Shown here piece after piece: positions 36,422 to 46,941 of a DNA stretch of 64,000 nt; the first letter of the stretch is position 1; each line of letters opens with the position of its first letter. The stretch is from the NCBI GenBank assembly GCA_963855995.1, contig OY979724.1:6235272-6299271 (forward strand), given 5' to 3'. A program made the position numbers and the translations under genes. The notes under the pieces were generated by a model. That model worked only from the letters and a program-made list of their open reading frames with translations. It was not told where the DNA came from and searched no databases. The DNA is from Muricea muricata. Taxonomy: Eukaryota; Cnidaria; Anthozoa; Malacalcyonacea; Plexauridae.

Positions 36422-39400
36422 TTAACTGCATGTATTTGACACTGTTTTTCCAAATTGATAAAAATGCTTCTTGCTAAATTTTCGAAGTCTTGTGCTAATC
36501 CACCCCTTTAGCTTTTCTGGTTCAATTTCACCAAGTAGGTTGTGAGGCATGTTAGGGAATGCAGAGTGTTTTCGTCCTGGTATCTGAGCATAAATCTCTA
36601 AATGCTGAAGGTGGTCAACCAAGAGCAATATGTCCTCTTCAGTGGACTTCAATAAATGTTTCCCTGAAGGTGTTTTGACACAGGTTGTTTTGTCATAAGA
36701 GGCAAGAATGGTATTTGTAGGTTCAACACTTTTACTGACACGAGCTATGCTCTTGTCAGTAATTTCACCTCTGAAACTATGAATATCGTTCTTAAATGCC
36801 TTGTTGTCGTGCTCAACAGACAAATCCATTGGAAAGTTTGTGTCCACATGGCCTTGGTTATTTACAAAACGGTTCCAAGTAAGGGAGTATGCAAGGCGGG
36901 GGCTCAGTAAACAGTTCACTTGGGCCAGTAGTTGTAGAGTAGCAATGGCATACTTTGGGCAATTTGAAACTTTAAAATACAAACAAAATAATTTGTACAA
37001 TCTAATTATTCTTTCACCATCTCCAAGACTGATTGCATTGTTATGATTTAATCTCAGCAGAAGTAGAATGAGTACCTGGTGTGTATAATTGTACACTTTG
37101 TCAGAACCTCCGCTCTGGATCTCATCAGCCATTTCAATAGCTGTTTGTTTAAATCCATGTTTTTTCTCCTCATGCTTTCTTAGTGCTGGTGCCTGAACAT
37201 ATTTTCTTTTACAAAACCTGCATGTTAGATCATTTGATATTGGAGCTGTTGTGTTCATTTCTGGGACTTGGTTGATAACATGCTGCTCAATAAAACTTCT
37301 TATTACTGTGCAAACATGTTGCTTCTTTCCTTCTGGGTCATTCAGCAAACCATTGTACTTGTTGACTGTTGGCTCACCATCTAGAGACTGCATTCCATGG
37401 TGGTTCATAGCTCCTACAATCAGGTAGGCATTCAGAACTTTATCTGCAAATTCACTAGCAGCATAGAAATTGCTGTGAGGATCATCCGACACATTACGTG
37501 CATCAAGCACATTCCTTGCTGCATAGAGGGTGCCTTTATCACGTGCAGATGCTGTACTGTAGAGGTGATGCCATATAACCTACATTATATGAAACATAAA
37601 TAAATTTTTAAAAAGAACTTTAGCACAAAAAAATAAAATGAAAGAGGCTCAACAGGGCATCCAAATTTCCACTTAATGCAATGGCTCAAATGGTAGCTTT
37701 CCAAAATTTACCTGCTTAATTTGTTAGTTTTAAAACCTAACTGATTCTTAAATATTAGCATGCTTTGTACAAACCTTCAGCCATTCTGCCTGGTCATGAA
37801 AATCTTCAAATTTTGCAATAATACCCTCCAGCCGTGCTGATGGCGTCCGAGCATCTTGCATAGCAGATTGTGCCCCTTGGTATCTTTCAAATGAAAGATA
37901 ATCTCCTCCAACGAGAAGTTTGGTAGGAGATTCATTCTCTTCACTGTGACCTGGTACATATTGGTGCAGCCATTCCAGAATATCAATCATATCCTCCTCA
38001 TACTGCTCATTCTTTCGGAGAACACCAAGATGAACCTGAAAATTGAAGTGTGCATATCTAGTTAGTTTTCAAAACTGAAATACCAGCAGCTGTAAATCCT
38101 TGTGACCCATTAGGCTAAAATATTTGAAATTTAAACTTAAACTCATATATGTATTACAATATCTTACATTTTACTAATTTAGTTTACCTTCTCTGTTTTC
38201 CTTTTTGTTTCTTTCATGTTTTCATGTTGTATGTGCTTTGGTATGTAATCAGCATACCATGCTAGAGCAGGAACATACTCTGTCCACTTGTTACCAACCA
38301 ATACAACTAATTCTTCAACAAGCTGCAACTGCTCCTCTGCACTTGGAAGGAATGTTGTAAATGGCTCTTGATTAATGTCCCGCTTGGGTTGGTCATCAGG
38401 TAAGTGATTTGGGCTAATTCTGTTCTTAAATGCCACAGTTTGAAACATGTGATGATCCTTGGCCTTGTTCTTAATGGTCATCTGTCGTGGAAGCACTCTC
38501 ATATCCACATTATCACCGGTAAAGGAGTAGCCAGGATGCATCTGTGCACGATGTTCTTCTAATTCTTTCACAGCAGACTTCACGACATCCTGACCTGAAT
38601 TCTCCCTTTCCAGTTTCAAAATGCTTGCCATGAGCTCTTTTTCCTTTCTTACTCCAGACTCGACTTCTTCCTTCCACAACTTTATTGGAACATCAAAGTC
38701 TTCCCCATAGGATTCAAACATTCTTGATGTAGCATCATAGCTCATGCAAATATGCAGAGCTGAGAGTCTCTTTACAGCGACTTTCTTTAATCCTCCTTTC
38801 CTCAGTATAACAGACCTGATCCTTCTGGTAGCATTCATATCTTTGTTGAGTGCGGACACAAGTTGTGCTCCAGCGTCACACATCAAAGACTCAATCTGCT
38901 TGTGAACATTTCTTGATTGTGATGGATTATGCACACAAGCACTTAAGATTTGCAAGTATCGTGGCGTTCTTGACGAAAATTCCTGGTGTAGATTATTCCA
39001 TGAAAATTCGATAAGGTCTTCCTTTGCTGTCTTCCGTAAAATGGATGGATTAGACTTTGCGCAAAGTCCAGATATTTCCATGGTGAGATCAGCACATACA
39101 ATGTCGTATACTGCATCCTTTGTGTCTGTCTCATTCATAACTGCAGCTGCAATTGACTTTGGGGTACCAAAAGCCAATTGACGCCCAATCCGGTAGAATT
39201 TCTGTGGGAGCTCCACCGATTTTGCACGTGTATTTTCATAGTTGACAACAACCTAATGAATATAATATTTTATTAAATGTAAATTGCATGTGATTAAAAA
39301 CTATTATTAAATATTGTGGCCTTATTTATATTCCACGAAAAGCATGAAGCAATGTTATTGTGGTACACAAAACGTCAAATACTTACATTTACAGTTGAAA

Positions 39401-39848
39401 CTTTTGATATCTCTTGATTAATTAATGTTTCACTCGAACAATCAGTTTCAGTTTGTCGGAACAGTTCCCTAGATGGCCGCTTTGATGAAGCCCTGTCTGT
39501 ATTCTCTGGCCTACACATTCGCTTTACTGACGTTACTTGCCCTTTTGATTGCAGAATCTCCTGCGTATTTTTAAACTTTTGTCTTACGTCGAGAATTTGT
39601 TTTCCATAGTTACTGTTTTTTGTCGCACAGTTTCTGCACACGATGTTCGTCAAAGATTGTTGGTATTCAGTTATCTCCGCTCCCAGCAAAAGCTCGAGAT
39701 CGACACACGCGTTCGTTTTTCCTTTAGACGTGAATAGTTTTCTTCTGTAATCGGCTCTTTCTACTTTTTGATAGCAGATCAAACAATAAAACTGCTTAGT
39801 TTGGGGGGAAACGTTTGCCCTTGAAACGATTTTAGTTGGCGTTGCCAT
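36422..39848 (-). CDS. AcademH transposase
   Basis: Four minus-strand exons, all joined in phase 0 at GT-AG sites: 39387-39848, 38188-39252, 37775-38035 and 36422-37579, about 981 aa without a stop. The N-terminus has Cys22-x2-Cys25, Cys48 and Cys71-x2-Cys74, a zinc-binding arrangement like the Cys-rich N-terminus described for Academ. Exon 2 covers a long helical region. Exon 3 starts VHLGVLRKNEQYEED. Exon 4 contains a C2H2-like finger (CRFCKRKY, then HEEKKH, about residues 716-737) and ends NTCS-stop. I cannot place the catalytic acidic residues with confidence. Strict phase-0 structure and open frames suggest purifying selection or recent arrival. Confidence 0.9.
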
Positions 39849-39984
39849 TCATTGTTATGAAGTCATGTTTTTGTAGCGTGTGAAGTGTCAAACTTATAGC
39901 AATGTGTCAAATTCACGTGTTGCAGGGAAAATCCATTTTGGCTCCGCCTCATTGTAATATTACGCGCCAATGAGATGCAATTTT

Positions 39985-40082
39985 TTGCAAGCGCGACAAG
40001 TCGACTCTCCCTCGCTTCGCTCGGGAGCTCGCGCTCGCCTGTTTGTTTTTATTTTAATGCGAGTCGACTTGTAGCAAGTCTA
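39985..40082 (-). repeat. AcademH right TIR
   Basis: Inverted copy of 33545-33642, ending GTAGCAAGTCTA, followed by CCATTGACT. Confidence 0.92.
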
Positions 40083-41112
40083 CCATTGACTATAATATCC
40101 CACAAAGCACCGTGTTGCCGATATTGCTCTGCAATGATAAGCCTTCCTTTTACGTTTCCAATCTTTACGTGGAGGCATTGCTAGAAACTTGTTATCTTAC
40201 TAAACATGTGGAATTGTCCGTAACCTCCCAAGAGTATAAAAATTTCTATGAGCTTCGTAATCAACTAGCCAGTATAAGAAATTTTTCATGATGCAACGAC
40301 ACGCAGTGTGAATGTAAAATAAGTAAACCCTTTCAAATTTAATAACCATACATAATAGGCATCATGCAGCTATATGTAAACTTGACAGCAATAATTGCTT
40401 TAAATAAATGGTTCATAAAATTCTACGCTCTTAAACGCATGGAAAGTTAAGTTCCAACCGTATGAAACAAAAGAATTTAAGTCTAGTCCTCACTAGCGAC
40501 ATAAGCATAAGCAAAATAACAAACTTAAAGGATAAATTTTCCTCGGAGGTTTACAAAAGCAAAGCAGAAAGAATTTTCTTTTGAATTTGCCTTTGTTCTG
40601 CCATAGCTTAAAGCCTCGTAGTCTTATGCTTGTGCTTATGTCGATGCTTATGTAGCACGCTTCGGTGGATATCTTTGTTTTGTTTTACTTGTGCTTATTG
40701 TTATGTCGATTAATCTGAATTTGAAAGGATTGATGTTTTTACGCACACTGTTCACAGTACATGATTTGAATATATCACCTTAATTACTTGACGAGAATTT
40801 ATAATTTCTCGTGTCGACCAATACGAAAGCGAGTTTATACGCGTTTAAGCAACCTTATCGTTCAGCTAATGAAGCTATTTGTTCGTTTTCGTTAACTTGT
40901 GTATGTTAACTACCTGTAGCAGAAAGCATATCGTTTTGGCCAACAAAAATATTTGTAAGTTACTAAAACAAGCTTCAAATAGTTATTAAAACAATCAAAT
41001 TCCAAAAAGCTTCTTCCTGTACTTATATATTGACACCGCGTCTTCGAACTTCCCGCATTGTCGATCTTAAGCTCCCTAATATTCATCGCGCCGCGTACGG
41101 TTTGTGTGGGCC

Positions 41113-41757
41113 TTACGAGCGAAGAAAAAAGGCCAAGCAGGGCGCCATTTCCACAAATACCCATCCAAACAGTTATCTTCGACCTTTCATCGCGCCTTTC
41201 ATAGTTAAAATCTGGCGGAGCCCCTCTTGGTGCGCACTGTCGGACGTTATGCGAATTCACTTCTCCATTCATACAAAACGCCGCCTCATCGCCAATCACA
41301 ACATTCGCCAGAAAACGAGGATTTCGTTTTTGGTTCGAAAACCATTCGCAGAAGTTCCTTCTTCGAACGTAATCACCATCTTTCAATTCATGGCGAATTC
41401 TTATTCGATATGGATGCCATCTCAAATCAAGCCTCGTGATCCTGTTAAACGTCGCGGACGGCAGACCGAGGCCGTTTCTTCTTGCACTTACTTGTGGATT
41501 ATTCTGAAGATGCTCTCGTACCACCTGAATGTTTTTTCTGATCTACCAGTCCTTTTTCTTCCCGGATTTCCCTTATCCCGGTTTAAACTGGTACCATGTT
41601 GCCGGTATTTGGTAACATTGCGCCAAACGGTTGAAGAAGATGGCGGATTACGACCAGGAAAAGCTATTTGAAAGGATCTTAGCACTCCAGCAACGCTTTT
41701 TGTTTTAAAATAGTTTTCAACAATGAAAATTCCCTCTGCAGTCGTTAACTTTGGCAT
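41113..41757 (-). pseudogene. Mariner transposase, N-terminal part
   Basis: Starts MPKLTTAEGIFIVENYF at 41757 with the N-terminal helix-turn-helix (SSSTVWRNVTKYRQHGT). A frame change near 41520 leads into REHLQNNPQVSARRNGLGLP (second HTH), then IGDEAAFCMNG with the first catalytic Asp, and KITVWMGICGNGALLG. A one-base loss precedes the Harbinger border. It continues 11.8 kb away at 29299. Confidence 0.85.
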
Positions 41758-42393
41758 GATGCTAGGTGATTAAAAAGTTTAAAACGCCAGCCTTTAAAAT
41801 TCTTAATTTAACCTCATGTCCCAAGGGACTTGCAAAACCAATAGTTCGAAGCATCTTGAAATGGGCGCTTGCACTAAATTCCTTTTTATGTGATTATCGA
41901 TTGACTGAAACACACAAATGATCACGCAATGCAAAGACGATGGAAATAGCGTTTAAGCAAGCCCAAAACAAAACTTTAAAAGCATGTTTTACGTGAGATA
42001 TAACAGTATTTAAGATGACTCCATTTTTTTTTTATACACCCAGTATACTGGCAATCCTTGGATATTTGATTTTGAAGCTCCTTTGGCCTTCGAACTGGCA
42101 CGGTGGCACCATCCAGGTCGACTGATAGTTTGGAACTAGACTTGCATTCTAAAATCACAACAGTCTTTCTGTATGCACTGCATAGTTTAACTGGGTACAT
42201 AGTGGAATGAAAACATGGATAAATTCAACTACAGTTACAGATCAGAGTTTTCTGTAGAAATTTGATTCATTATCAGCTCTACAATTACATTATAAGGAGA
42301 TTTTACATTTTTTTTCATAGGCGGCCCAATTCAGTGTGTAGTTTTATATAGAGATCAATGCGCACATAAACACACTTCATGCATTATTTAAGT

Positions 42394-42571
42394 TTAGAGA
42401 CTGTTGTGAGTGTTTTGTTTACAAATACACGCACGAGCTGAATGTACAATGAACGAAAAATTTTGTATACGAGGCCGCCGGGGCCGAGTGCAGTATACAA
42501 AATTTTGAGTTCATTGTACATTAAGCAAGTGCGTGTATTTGTAAACAAAACACGAACTTAACAGTCTCTAA
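42394..42571. mobile_element. Foldback MITE, nearly full palindrome
   Basis: Arms starting TTAGAGACTGTT and including TGTTTACAAATACACGCAC are inverted around a GC-rich centre (GAGGCCGCCGGGGCCGAG). Inserted in the left arm of the long-TIR element. Confidence 0.8.
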
Positions 42572-42576
42572 CACAT

Positions 42577-43118
42577 TTAATATATGATCTGAGTTCACTG
42601 GTCGTGTTCGCAAGCAATAGCCGTACGCTTTCGCAACCAAAACAAAATAAAACAAATCCATTTTAAAAACATTACACGTGAAAAAAGTCCAACAAATTTG
42701 AAGAATTGAAGCGAACAACCTTTACAAGCTGAGTCAAGCAAATAAACACAACGATACGTCAAAAAATAGCCTGTTAAATGAGCTTTCATGCAAGAGTTCA
42801 CAGACAAAAAAATGAGAATAATCGGTGTTTACTAAGTTTAATTACCTCTGACGACAGAAATTCGCAAGATTGTTTTCCTTTTTGGTCTTTATAGTAGAAT
42901 TCATCGATATTTTCATCAACTTGTTAGCTTTATCTACTTGTAAATACAGTTTTCTTGACGTTTTACTCTTGGCCAATTTCAATACTGCACACTTTTCGTG
43001 CGTTGTTGTGACAACGCACTCAAACGACTCGTTGTTGCCAGGTAACCAAAACACATGTGATCGATTTTGACCAATCGCGTGCGCGCATTTTGAATAGTGA
43101 ACGAAGATCATATATTAA
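42577..43118. mobile_element. MITE, about 540 bp
   Basis: TTAATATATGATCTGAGTTC at the left is partly mirrored by GTGAACGAAGATCATATATT at the right. It adjoins the foldback MITE and is absent from the other arm of the host element. Internal ORFs (42521-42718, 42842-43111 minus) have no motif. Confidence 0.6.
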
Positions 43119-44976
43119 TACACAAATATCCTATTTATATAATAATCATAGATATAGTAGGTCTAGATTGCTGACTCATAGTATAATTACTATTGCGTGG
43201 GCGTGACCTGTATGGTAAATCCAAGATGGCGCGGGAACCGGGCAAAAAACTATAAGACTCTACAGGGAAATCCATGTTTTTCGCGATTTAAAACGTCTCG
43301 TTGCCTGGAATCGCTTCGAATCAATATTTTTTGGAAACAACTAATTATTGCGGAATTTTTGAGCGCTATTTGTGTAATTTCTGCTGAATTCCTCATGAAA
43401 ATCTCGCTCGTGAAATGTTTTGTGAATTGGTCACTTGGTCAGTTCGAGACATTTGTTGTCCAAAATATGTATTTTTGACCGGCTTTGACCGGGTGTTATT
43501 GTCACATACAGCTATCCTAAATCAAACATTTACAAAACGATGGAACAAAATGTTCGCGTGCAAATCGATTATTCGCTTGACTTTTGTGTGGTGTGTGATT
43601 TTCATTTACAATGAATCATGTATACTGTAATGCAGTGTCACAGTGTGTCGATGAATCTATGGAGCAAGATGATACATTTTTTGACGTTGCCAATTTGAAA
43701 ATTATTTTAACAGTATTTGTGTTCACTTCATACAATGTCTTTCATGCTTAATTAGGTTAAATTTGTGTTGAGTGTGTGCAAACTACCCAGACTGAAAAGT
43801 TTTATTTTGCGCATAAAAGATCCTTTTCACCAGAGAATTTTGCGCAAAAATGTAGAAAACTTCTAGAGTCTAATCAGGTAGTCTGGGTTCAGTTTAGTTG
43901 ATGACCCTCAGACTCAGTAAATAAATTTATCATCATCAATTTATCATTATCAATATTGAGCACAGTTGGCAGGTTAGCCTAGATTTTCTGATGATTTGTG
44001 CAAATTTCTTCACGAATTATTAATGATTTTATAATCACGACTAATTGTTCATTGGAAAATAGCAAATGGGCATTAGAATATTACTTTACCATACTCGCAT
44101 GTTTGCAGACTTTGCTCCAACGTTGCACAAGCCAGCAAGCAGGTGCATGTTGCATTCTATGTGCAGTGCATGCAAAAGAATGCCAAAGTTTACCATTATG
44201 TTAATTTCAAAGTAAACATATAGTTTAAATTCAAATAAAAAAATTTCAGTCATTAAACTGTGGACTGTTCAGTTAATTCTACCCACATTTCACACACGAA
44301 CGAAACCAGCAGCTGTAGCACCAGTATTCGATTATATTTTGGTAATGCATATTACATAATTCAGACAATATTTACTTGATAACCTATCCGTCTTTGAAGT
44401 TCGAAAACAGTACGTTGGCTTGAAGTCGTATCTATGTAGGAAATATTACTAACGTATCAGGTATCACACACCACACAAATCAAGCGAACAATCGATTTGT
44501 ACGCGAAGATCTTGCTCCATCGTTTTGTGAATGTTTAATTTAGGATAGCTGTAGGTCACAATAACACCCAAGAGGCCAAAGCCGGTCAAAAATACATATT
44601 TTGCGCAACAAATGTCTCGAACTGACCAAGTCACCAATTCACAACACATTTCACGAGCGAGATTTTCACGAGGAATTCAGGAGAAATTGCACAAATAGTG
44701 CTCCAAACTTCCGCAATAATTAGTTGTTTCCGAAAAATGTTGATTCGAAGCGATTCCAAGCAACGAGACGTTTTGAATCGCGAAAAACATTGATTTCCCT
44801 GTAGAGTCTTATAGTTTTTTGCCCGGTTCCGCGCCATCTTGGATTTATCATACAGGTCACGCCTCCGACTATGGAGTCAGCAATCTAGACCTACTATGTC
44901 TATGATAATAATGTACGAAGTGTGTTTATGTGCGCACTGATCTGTATATGGAACTACACACTGAATTGGGCCGCCT

Positions 44977-46259
44977 ATGTTTTTTCTCAAAAACGCTCAA
45001 AACTTGGTAACTGGGCAAAAAGTGGGCCTTGTTATTTGCTTGCAAACCAGGCGGAATTTTAATAGCTGTAATCTTTTCGGACGTTTAAATGCAAAAGTAG
45101 ACGGAACAAACAAGTTTTAAAAAACTAAGTGTATATCTGAGAATTTTAGCGCGTGTGAAAGATTATAAGTACTAAAACACTTTCTTTGAACAATAACTTT
45201 CAAAATATGCCCGTTTATTGCAATGATAACGCTACAGGGCCTTGTAATTAAGCAGATAAAAGTGCTTGTGTGGAAACAAGCTGTAAAAACTTAAATGCCG
45301 GCAAAGGTTTTCCTCAAAAAGTTTTGAACTACTAATGTAACAAATGTCACAAAATATTCAATTTGTTTACTTTTTGCAAATTTTGCCACAAAAAATGAAG
45401 TGTATGAATATGTGAAAATTAAAAACTGACAAAAAACCTTGTATATACAGCATTTGTCCATGTTTTAAAAGATAATATGGTGAGGATAGTTCTTTAGTGG
45501 ATACTTCATGAAAGAAGCAAACATAGCTGCGTTTCCAGCAAAACCCCTTTTTACGGCAAAGGACACTTGGCTTTGCTGGAAATGCAAAAGCTCTGTGAGG
45601 TTCAGCCCTCAGGCTTCCAAATTGCATCCTTACGAGATAAGTATTATATATTTTATATCTACGCTGGTACCGATAATCAATTCAATAATCAAAAACTTGT
45701 TCTTTTATTTTTCAGTTACTACCGACTGTTATTTGACCTGGACCAAACTACAGCCTTATCGACGCCAAATATGGTGCAGAACGAGTGCAGAAGACACATC
45801 AATTAAGTCATTGTTGATGCTTGTAACCAAAAGTGCCGCGATATAAGAAGAAAATCCAAAGCATCCAATCACGAAATCACAATAGATGCTAAACAAAGTT
45901 CATGAATAAAGCTTCAGGAATCCGAATGATACCCAAATTAAAGTTACCTCAAAAACAAAATCAAGGCGAGACAAGATATTTCTCGTTTGTTTTTAAAGAG
46001 ACAATGATATGATAGCCCAGCAAATAACTTCTATATTCGCATCATATGCACTTTGTTTTCTTCAATACTCATACTTTTATTAAGACATTTAGCACTAGAC
46101 TATAATGGTGCAATACATGAATTTGTTGATAAATTAAATTAAATTAAATGAGAGAACATATATGCTGTGGTATTTTGTCTCGTAAGCACGTTTTGATAGG
46201 TATCAGCGAACTCTGGCTTGACTGAATAATTCTGAAAGTTATTTCATTTTCTGATCTTA
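44977..46259. other. No gene recognised
   Basis: Contains an imperfect inverted pair at 45525-45585 (TTTCCAGCAAAAC against GCTTTGCTGGAAA) and ORFs of 70-110 aa without motifs. A possible acceptor (TTTTTCAG at 45708-45715) precedes a 74-bp open stretch (YYRLLFDLDQTTA) that I cannot assign. Confidence 0.4.
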
Positions 46260-46707
46260 AAAAGAAACCACAAGATCTTTCCCTGATTTTACAGGATTTA
46301 TGTCAAGATTACCAGTATTATCTTGCAAAATCATGGCAAGATCTTTCAGGATTCTCGGTAAGATCACGTGGGATCTTAGTAAGATCATGTAAGATTCTTA
46401 ATAAGATCTTGCAGGATCATGGCAGGATTTTTGGTAAGATTATGCAGGATCATGGCAAGATCTTGCAGGATCTTGTTAAGATCTTTAATAGGATCTTGTG
46501 GGATCATGGCAAGATCTTGGTAAGATCTTGCACGATCATGGCAAGATCTTGCAGGATCTTGGTAAGATCTTGCAGGGTCTTGGCAAGATCTTGGTAAGAA
46601 CTTGGAAAGATCTTGCAAGATCCTGTAAGATCTTTCCATGATCTTGCAGGATTTATGTCAAGATCTTGGCAAGATCATGACAGGATCTTGAGTAAGATCT
46701 TGGTAAC
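46260..46707. repeat. GATC-rich minisatellite (left part)
   Basis: Degenerate tandem units built from AAGATCTTG, AGGATC and CATGGC blocks. It resumes after the copia element (CTAGGATCTTGGCAAGAT, 51287-51304), so the copia inserted into the array. Confidence 0.9.
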
Positions 46708-46916
46708 TGTTGATATATGGAAATCAGTATGTATAAATGGGGACATGTGTTGACATTAGTATATATATTAGCAGGTTACGTAATGCTGAAGGCGGACACG
46801 TGATCGGACGTTCGTTGTACGTTGTTACGTTGTTATGTTGAACAAAAGGTGTATTATATTTTTACATGTTCAAAGTATATTCTTCAATAAATACGTATAT
46901 TCCATTAAAGTTAACA
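46708..46916 (+). repeat. Ty1/copia 5' LTR
   Basis: 209 bp, TG...CA, and read as identical to 51066-51274. GTAAC precedes it (46703-46707). Confidence 0.97.
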
Positions 46917-46931
46917 GGTTATGGGCCCAGA
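46917..46931 (+). promoter_or_regulatory. Copia primer binding site (internal tRNA-iMet)
   Basis: GGTTATGGGCCCAG starts directly after the LTR. It is complementary to the anticodon-arm sequence CTGGGCCCATAACC of initiator Met tRNA rather than to its 3' end. Drosophila copia uses the same kind of half-tRNA primer. Confidence 0.85.
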
Positions 46932-46941
46932 CTATTGAAGA

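Larger units (their letters stand above)
33545..40082. mobile_element. AcademH DNA transposon, 6538 bp
   Basis: TIRs 33545-33642 and 39985-40082 are near-identical and begin TAGACTTGCTACAAGTCG. CCATTGACT occurs on both sides (33536-33544 and 40083-40091), and the uninterrupted site at about 1247-1255 has it once, so the duplication is 9 bp. It holds a RecQ-like SF2 helicase on plus and a multi-exon transposase with a Cys-rich N-terminus on minus. That combination, and as I recall the 9-10 bp duplication, defines the AcademH lineage. Both genes are open through every exon. It is inserted in exon 1 of the TIR-element gene. Confidence 0.88.
32892..40911. mobile_element. TIR element, copy 3 (interrupted twice)
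   Basis: Left end AGTTAACATGCACAACTTGA, right end finishing GTATGTTAACT. Matches 691-1350 on its left and 39-687 on its right. Interrupted at 32955-33085 by a hairpin MITE and at 33545-40091 by the AcademH element plus one duplication copy. Without these it is about 1.35 kb. Confidence 0.85.
29300..41112. mobile_element. PIF/Harbinger element (contains nested elements)
   Basis: The left terminus (CA)GGCCCACACAAACC and the right terminus GGTTTGTGTGGGCC are inverted. TTA flanks both sides (29297-29299 and 41113-41115), the 3-bp duplication expected for Harbinger. Inside are the transposase on plus and a MADF-type gene on minus, also as expected. The right portion (40912-41112) was separated by the TIR element at 32892-40911. 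Confidence 0.88.
28636..42043 (-). mobile_element. Mariner element split by an 11.8-kb nest
   Basis: The left end CAGGGTGTAGAAAAA and the right end TTTTATACACCCAG are inverted partners. The transposase is minus-strand: N-terminal part at 41113-41757, C-terminal part at 28866-29299. Removing 29300-41112 joins them at the expected place with TTA on both sides. Without inserts the element is about 1.6 kb. Confidence 0.87.
42319..44976. mobile_element. Long-TIR element with nested MITEs
   Basis: Termini AGGCGGCCCAATTCAGTGTG and its inverse, with AT on both sides (candidate 2-bp duplication). The right arm is continuous from 44976 to about 44455. The left arm is split: 42319-42393 and about 43140-43615, with two MITEs between. 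Near-identical ORFs in both arms (43197-43478 plus and 44631-44837 minus) only reflect the arms. The 0.8-kb centre has no recognisable gene. Non-autonomous. Confidence 0.8.

Noticed and set aside
41030-41671. 213-aa plus ORF
   Set aside because: Antisense to the mariner transposase, which has recognisable HTH and catalytic blocks.
43197-44837. Similar ORFs MVNPRWRGNRAKNYK and MARNRAKNYK as a duplicated gene
   Set aside because: They lie in inverted arms of one foldback element and resemble no protein; similarity reflects the arms.
46260-46707. CRISPR-like spaced repeat
   Set aside because: Units are degenerate with no conserved repeat-spacer period, and the genome is eukaryotic.
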